Assembly: GCA_003133425.1 (NCBI GenBank)
Contig: PKXI01000062.1
Location: 1 to 8,866, forward strand
Direction of reading: 5' to 3'
From: Acidobacteriaceae bacterium
GTDB taxonomy: Bacteria; Acidobacteriota; Terriglobia; Terriglobales; Acidobacteriaceae
Length of the DNA stretch: 8,866 bases
A program made the translations under genes and the position numbers. This document shows, in pieces, positions 5,743 through 8,866 of the stretch (positions within the stretch are counted from its first letter, which is position 1; each line of letters starts with the position of its first letter). The notes beneath the pieces were generated by a model. That model was not told the origin of the DNA. It worked only from the letters and a program-made list of their open reading frames with translations, and did no database searches.

Positions 5743-5954
5743 CACCGGCTTCCGGCACGCTGCTGGCGGGTGACGAGTTGGTCAGGTCGCCCGAGGAAGA
5801 CCTCAGAGGGCAGGTATCGACGCAGTTCGCCGCAGAGGGAACAAACAACGGTGATGGACTGAAAGGGGAACTCCCTGACGCCGGATGGAACATCGCGGCG
5901 GCATAGCTTGCAAGTCACCACGAAGGTCTTGCGGGAGGATGGCGTTGGGAACAT
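5710..5954 (-). repeat. Tandem duplication, downstream (intact) unit
   Basis: This unit holds the intact zinc-ribbon gene plus the first 11 codons of the following gene. It matches the unit at 5965-6210 along its whole length at both DNA and protein level. The divergence between the copies shows that the duplication is not recent. Confidence 0.75.
5742..5954 (-). CDS. Four-cysteine zinc-ribbon protein
   Basis: The 70-residue product has two CxxC pairs, C15-x2-C18 (TCKLC) and C38-x2-C41 (VCSLCGE), 19 residues apart. This is the typical layout of a zinc ribbon. The following RRYLPSEVFLGRPDQLV is closely conserved in the frameshifted copy upstream. The start at ATG 5954 has no Shine-Dalgarno sequence. 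Instead a -10-like TATACT ends exactly six bases upstream, so a leaderless mRNA is possible. Its TGA overlaps the ATG of the 5521-5742 gene, indicating translational coupling. Zinc binding is inferred from the cysteine pattern; whether it binds DNA, RNA or protein cannot be told. Confidence 0.68.
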   Translation of the reverse strand: MFPTPSSRKTFVVTCKLCRRDVPSGVREFPFQSITVVCSLCGELRRYLPSEVFLGRPDQLVTRQQRAGSR

Positions 5955-5960
5955 GGAAAC

Positions 5961-5966
5961 AGTATA
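5961..5966 (-). promoter_or_regulatory. Candidate -10 box (TATACT) for a leaderless zinc-ribbon mRNA
   Basis: TATACT on the minus strand ends six bases before ATG 5954, so transcription would start at or next to the A of the start codon. A partial -35, CGGACA (5982-5987), lies 15 bases upstream. The paralogous copy keeps the same distance (TATCAT, 6217-6222). Confidence 0.4.
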
Positions 5967-5997
5967 GGCGAAGATATAGCGTGTCCGGGTCGAGCAT
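5965..5997 (-). pseudogene. Truncated start of a second copy of the 5521-5742 gene
   Basis: Directly after the TGA of the frameshifted zinc-ribbon copy, with the same GTGATG overlap (6000-5995), a frame begins MLDPDTLYLRL. It matches MFDPDAPIPRL at the start of the 5521-5742 protein in six of 11 residues. After these 11 codons the similarity ends, and the next duplicated unit starts within a few bases. The frame itself runs on to 5803 but only reads the zinc-ribbon gene out of frame, so it is the stub left by the duplication. Confidence 0.45.
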
Positions 5998-6210
5998 CAC
6001 CGGCCTCCCGTCTGCTGCTGGTGAACCACGAGTTGGTCTGGCCGACCGAGAAAGACCTCCGATGGCAGGTACCGGCCCAGTTCGCCGCACAGGGGACACT
6101 CGACCGCAATGGATTGAAACGGAAATTCATCCCGGCCAGACGGCACGTCGCGGCGGCATCGCTTGCAGGTCACCACGAAGGTCTTTGCGGTTCGGGGGCG
6201 TTGTGAACAT
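5997..6210 (-). pseudogene. Frameshifted zinc-ribbon paralogue
   Basis: From ATG 6210 the frame reads MFTTPPNRK like its neighbour (MFPTPSSRK). An extra A at 6184-6186 (CGCAAAGACC here, CGCAAGACC in the intact copy) then sends it into a short wrong frame ending at 6127. In the shifted frame, from 6182 to TGA 5999-5997, the whole zinc ribbon is preserved. It has TCKRC and ECPLCGE cysteine pairs and then YLPSEVFLGRPDQLV, with roughly four residues in five identical to the intact copy. No stop breaks that frame upstream either, but it offers no ATG. Options are a young frameshift, a +1 shift at the AAA-G site, a non-ATG start such as GTG 6176, or a base-calling error in an A run. Confidence 0.6.
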
Positions 6211-6216
6211 GTCAGA

Positions 6217-6222
6217 ATGATA
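6217..6222 (-). promoter_or_regulatory. Candidate -10 box (TATCAT) for the duplicated unit
   Basis: TATCAT on the minus strand ends six bases before ATG 6210, as TATACT does before ATG 5954. TGGACT (6239-6244, four of six matches to TTGACA) lies 16 bases upstream as a possible -35. There is no Shine-Dalgarno sequence, so a leaderless transcript is suggested. Confidence 0.38.
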
Positions 6223-6381
6223 GGGGAAGAAAAGCGAAAGTCCAGACCGCAAGGGTTGCGAACGGGAAGATTGCGTAAATCTATGCGTAAAGGAATTTAG
6301 AAAAACTGGATGGGATTTCGGGTTTAGAGTCATCGAGCCGTATGTGAGGTTGGCTCAACCCATTGAAACCAAAAGAGGAAT

Positions 6382-6458
<77 letters not shown>

Positions 6459-6463
6459 GTTAC

Positions 6464-6492
6464 AGTTTACCAACTGCACACACGGGGGTCAA
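6464..6492 (-). promoter_or_regulatory. Sigma-70-type promoter of tRNA-fMet
   Basis: On the minus strand TTGACC (6492-6487) and TAAACT (6469-6464) are separated by exactly 17 bases, and the tRNA begins five bases after the -10 box. Transcription would therefore start at about the first base of the mature tRNA. This is the best promoter in the window. Confidence 0.7.
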
Positions 6493-6570
6493 ATTACTGA
6501 CCGTACAGGCCATGTCTTCAATCCGGTACACTGCTGAGGACCCTGGTATTTTGAACGAGGAACCCCGCGG

Positions 6571-8004
6571 ATGTCGCATCTATACGTTGCCGTTCTGGCC
6601 GTGATTGTCGTTGCGCTGTTGGCGGTGGCGCTTTATCGCACATCCCAGGTAAAGACTAAGGCCGACTATCTGGTGGCAGGCCGGTCGCTTCCAGCTTTTG
6701 TACTGGTCCTCACACTCCTCACCTCGTGGATCGGCGCCGGTTCGCTGTTTGCAGGAGCGGAGAACGCCTATCGAAATGGCTTTGCTGCGCTATGGCAGCC
6801 AGCCGGCGGCTGGCTGGGACTGCTCCTTATTTATTTCATTGCCCCCCGCGCGCGCAAGTTCGCCCAATTCACGCTGCCCGACCTACTCGAAGTCCGCTAC
6901 AACCAGACCGCGCGGGTGCTCGGCACCTTTGCTATTCTCTTCGCCTATGTCGGCATCACCAGCTATCAATTCAAGGGCGGCGGCAACGTGCTGCACCTCA
7001 TCTTCCCCGACACGGTTACCCCCGAACTCGGCACTTACATCATCGCCGCCTTCGTCATTCTCACCACGGCGCTTGCCGGCATGTCGTCGGTGGCCTACAT
7101 GGATGTAGCCATCGGCTCGCTCGTCACCGTCATCTGCATCATCGCCGCGCCCATGCTGTTCCTCAAAGCGGGCGGATGGACCGGCCTGCATGCCGCGCTA
7201 CCCGAGTCGCACTTTCAGGTGTTGGGCAACCTCACCCTTATTCGCGCCCTCGAGTTTCTGGTCCCCACCATGCTGCTGATGCTCGGCAACCAGGTCATGT
7301 ACCAGAAGTTCTTCTCCGCAAAGACCGAACGCGACGCGCGTGTTTCGGTCATCGGCTGGATTCTCGGAACCCTGCTGCTTGAAACGCTGATCGTAGCCAT
7401 CGCGGTCTTCGGTTCCGCACTCTACCCCACCGGCGAGGTGTCTCGCCAGCCGTACGAGATCATCCCCTATACAGCGCGCCATGGACTGCCCGCCCTGATG
7501 GGCGCACTGCTGTTGGGCGCCGTCTTTGCCAAGGTCATTTCCACCGCCTCGAATTACCTGTTCTCCCCGGCCACCAACCTGGTCAACGACGTGTTCGTGC
7601 GCTACATTGCGCCCGGAGCATCCAACAAGCGCGTCCTCATCGTCTCGCGGTTGGCGGTCGTGCTGCTCGGCTGTTGGGCGCTCTATCAGGCCATCTACGC
7701 CCCCAGCATTCTTGAGAAGATGCTCTGGGCCTACACCATATATTCAGCAGCGCTCACCCCGGTCGTACTGGCCGCCTTCTACTCCAAGCGAGTCACCGCC
7801 TGGGGCGCGGTCGCCGCCATCGGCGCAGGCACGGTGGTCACGCTTCTGTGGAATGTGCCCGGCGTAAAAACATGGTTCCCGCCAATCCTGGCCCAACGCG
7901 ACGCCATTTTTCCCGCGCTGTTTGTCTCCGTCGCCTCCATGATAGTGGTAAGCCTGTTCACCCACGCGCCCGAGCCCGAGCAACTCGCGCAGTTCTCCGA
8001 TTAA
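6571..8004 (+). CDS. Sodium:solute symporter (SSS/SLC5 family)
   Basis: The 477-residue protein is almost entirely transmembrane segments, compatible with the 13-helix topology and length usual for the SSS family (PutP, PanF, SGLT relatives). It would couple sodium influx to uptake of an organic solute across the inner membrane. Recognisable family stretches are the first helix with ADYLVAGRSLPAF after it, TSWIGAGSLFAG (about 51-62) in the second helix, TLPDLLEVRYN (101-111), YVGITSYQFKGGG (126-138), and AKVISTASNYLFSPATNL (320-337). The last corresponds to the serine-rich helix that lines the second sodium site in vSGLT-type proteins. The ATG at 6571 has GAGGA nine bases upstream. The substrate cannot be read from sequence. 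It is divergent from the tRNA and 66 bases before the TPR gene. Confidence 0.92.
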   Translation: MSHLYVAVLAVIVVALLAVALYRTSQVKTKADYLVAGRSLPAFVLVLTLLTSWIGAGSLFAGAENAYRNGFAALWQPAGGWLGLLLIYFIAPRARKFAQFTLPDLLEVRYNQTARVLGTFAILFAYVGITSYQFKGGGNVLHLIFPDTVTPELGTYIIAAFVILTTALAGMSSVAYMDVAIGSLVTVICIIAAPMLFLKAGGWTGLHAALPESHFQVLGNLTLIRALEFLVPTMLLMLGNQVMYQKFFSAKTERDARVSVIGWILGTLLLETLIVAIAVFGSALYPTGEVSRQPYEIIPYTARHGLPALMGALLLGAVFAKVISTASNYLFSPATNLVNDVFVRYIAPGASNKRVLIVSRLAVVLLGCWALYQAIYAPSILEKMLWAYTIYSAALTPVVLAAFYSKRVTAWGAVAAIGAGTVVTLLWNVPGVKTWFPPILAQRDAIFPALFVSVASMIVVSLFTHAPEPEQLAQFSD

Positions 8005-8070
8005 ACGGCCCCGAATCGATAACGCCTTGTTCAGTGCGAAGGTTTAATCTGGCTGGAGGACGAAAGCCGC

Positions 8071-8808
8071 ATGGGAATCCTGAACCATCTTTTCTATCCG
8101 TGGAGCTTGCTACTCCAGGTCTTCGCGCTGATCCACTTCTTCCGGCGCCGGCCGGACACCTATTGGCTCTTCATCATCTTGTTTCTCGGCCCGCTCGGCG
8201 CACTTGTCTATCTCTGCATGGAGGCGCTGCCTGACGTTGGCCTGCTTGGCCAATCCGTTAAAGTGTTTCCGCGCCGCAAGCGCATCGGCGAACTTGAAAT
8301 CGCCATCCGCGACAATCCTGCGCCCGGAAATTTTGAAGAGCTAGGCCACCTCTACATGGACGACGGCAACTTCGCCAAGGCGCGCGCTGCCTTCGACCGC
8401 GCCATTGCCGCACGCATCGATACGTTGGACACCTTCTATCGCCGCGGTGTTTGCGCGCTCCAGCTAGGGGACTACGCCGCAGCGCTGCCAGATCTCGAAC
8501 GCACCGTGGCTAAAGAACCCAATTACGATTTCCATAGAGCCGCGGGACTGCTGGCCCACGCTTACGCGCAAACCGGAAAAAAGGAGAAGGCTGAGGCCCT
8601 GTTCCGCCAGGCCGTCGCCCTCTCCACATCGTCGGAGACGTATTTGAATTTTGCCGATTTCCTGTTTTCGGAAGGTCGCAACACGGAGGCAAGGCAGTGG
8701 GCACAGAAGGTGCTGGAAAAGCGGCCTTCCATGCCCGGATACCTGCGCTGGCGTGAGCGCCCGTGGTTCCGCCGCGCAAATGTTTTGCTCAAAAAGCTTC
8801 CCGCCTGA
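8071..8808 (+). CDS. Membrane-anchored TPR protein
   Basis: The 245-residue protein starts with two membrane helices (about residues 8-24 and 31-50) with FFRRRPDTYWLFIILFLGPLG between and within them. That resembles the PLDc_N-type two-helix anchor. A soluble part follows with TPR-like helix pairs at about 87-115 (FEELGHLYMDDGNFAKARAA), 120-150, 155-186 and 190-220. Such proteins usually hold partner proteins at the membrane; no enzyme motif is present. The ATG at 8071 has GGAGG eleven bases upstream, a slightly long spacing. It lies 66 bases after the symporter gene in the same direction, so co-transcription is likely, though a shared function is not obvious. Confidence 0.86.
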   Translation: MGILNHLFYPWSLLLQVFALIHFFRRRPDTYWLFIILFLGPLGALVYLCMEALPDVGLLGQSVKVFPRRKRIGELEIAIRDNPAPGNFEELGHLYMDDGNFAKARAAFDRAIAARIDTLDTFYRRGVCALQLGDYAAALPDLERTVAKEPNYDFHRAAGLLAHAYAQTGKKEKAEALFRQAVALSTSSETYLNFADFLFSEGRNTEARQWAQKVLEKRPSMPGYLRWRERPWFRRANVLLKKLPA

Positions 8809-8866
8809 AAAACTACAGCGGTTTCGATTCTGCTCTTTACAGATACGTAGACTCCAAGTGGCATTT

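Larger units (their letters stand above)
5965..6210 (-). repeat. Tandem duplication, upstream (broken) unit
   Basis: Same order and the same stop/start overlap as the unit at 5710-5954: zinc-ribbon gene, GTGATG junction, first 11 codons of the next gene. It lacks the rest of that gene and carries one extra A in the zinc-ribbon frame. Confidence 0.75.

Noticed and set aside
5803..5964. Continuation of the truncated 5965-5997 gene stub
   Set aside because: After 11 codons it only reads the intact zinc-ribbon gene out of frame; no similarity to the full-length relative continues.
6348..6360. Small hairpin GGTTG-GCT-CAACC downstream of tRNA-fMet as terminator
   Set aside because: Five-pair stem and no T-tract on the tRNA strand; too weak to call.
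6698..7382. Long overlapping ORFs inside the symporter gene
   Set aside because: Proline-, arginine- and histidine-rich frames typical of G/C-rich coding DNA read out of frame; the 477-residue symporter explains the region.

Overview
The window joins an accessory region (about 1-6250) to ordinary chromosome (about 6380-8866). The right part is G/C-rich with strong G/C preference at third codon positions. It carries an initiator tRNA (minus strand), a sodium:solute symporter and a membrane-anchored TPR protein. The left part has more mixed codon use, small genes of no known function, two PD-(D/E)XK-type nucleases, broken genes and a tandem duplication. A Gram-negative bacterium of moderate G+C is likely. 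Acidobacteriota is my guess from the style of the symporter, TPR and small zinc-ribbon proteins, but no marker gene here proves it.

Layout. 1-585: no convincing gene, one doubtful 62-residue ORF behind a 14-bp tandem duplication. 586-2555 (minus): a run of five genes read from 2555 down to 586. In order these are an unknown beta-rich protein, an Mrr-like nuclease with an extra C-terminal domain, a 90-residue unknown, a 38-residue fragment-like gene and a 72-residue four-cysteine protein. 2651-3598 (plus): a secreted trypsin-like serine protease, divergent from that run. 3834-4401 (minus): a 133-residue conserved hypothetical protein overlapping a small gene with an in-frame amber codon at position 8. 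4642-5526 (plus): a protein with a predicted HTH-like N-terminus and a PD-(D/E)XK nuclease C-terminus, preceded by a perfect 14-bp palindrome. 5521-6210 (minus): a tandemly duplicated two-gene unit (four-cysteine zinc ribbon plus a small unknown). The downstream copy is intact; the upstream copy is frameshifted and truncated. 6382-6458 (minus): tRNA-fMet with a good promoter. 6571-8808 (plus): symporter and TPR protein.

How the parts relate. The small gene at 902-1018 and the gene at 5521-5742 are clear homologues (28 of 34 aligned residues identical). They sit in two different minus-strand operons about 4.5 kb apart, each with a small cysteine-pair protein next to it. The nuclease-bearing genes, the divergent protease and the many small companions look like a defence or mobile-element cargo region beside a tRNA. 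That is inference: no integrase, transposase or att repeat was found by eye. The best leads are the five-gene Mrr operon, the amber-interrupted gene and the duplicated zinc-ribbon unit.
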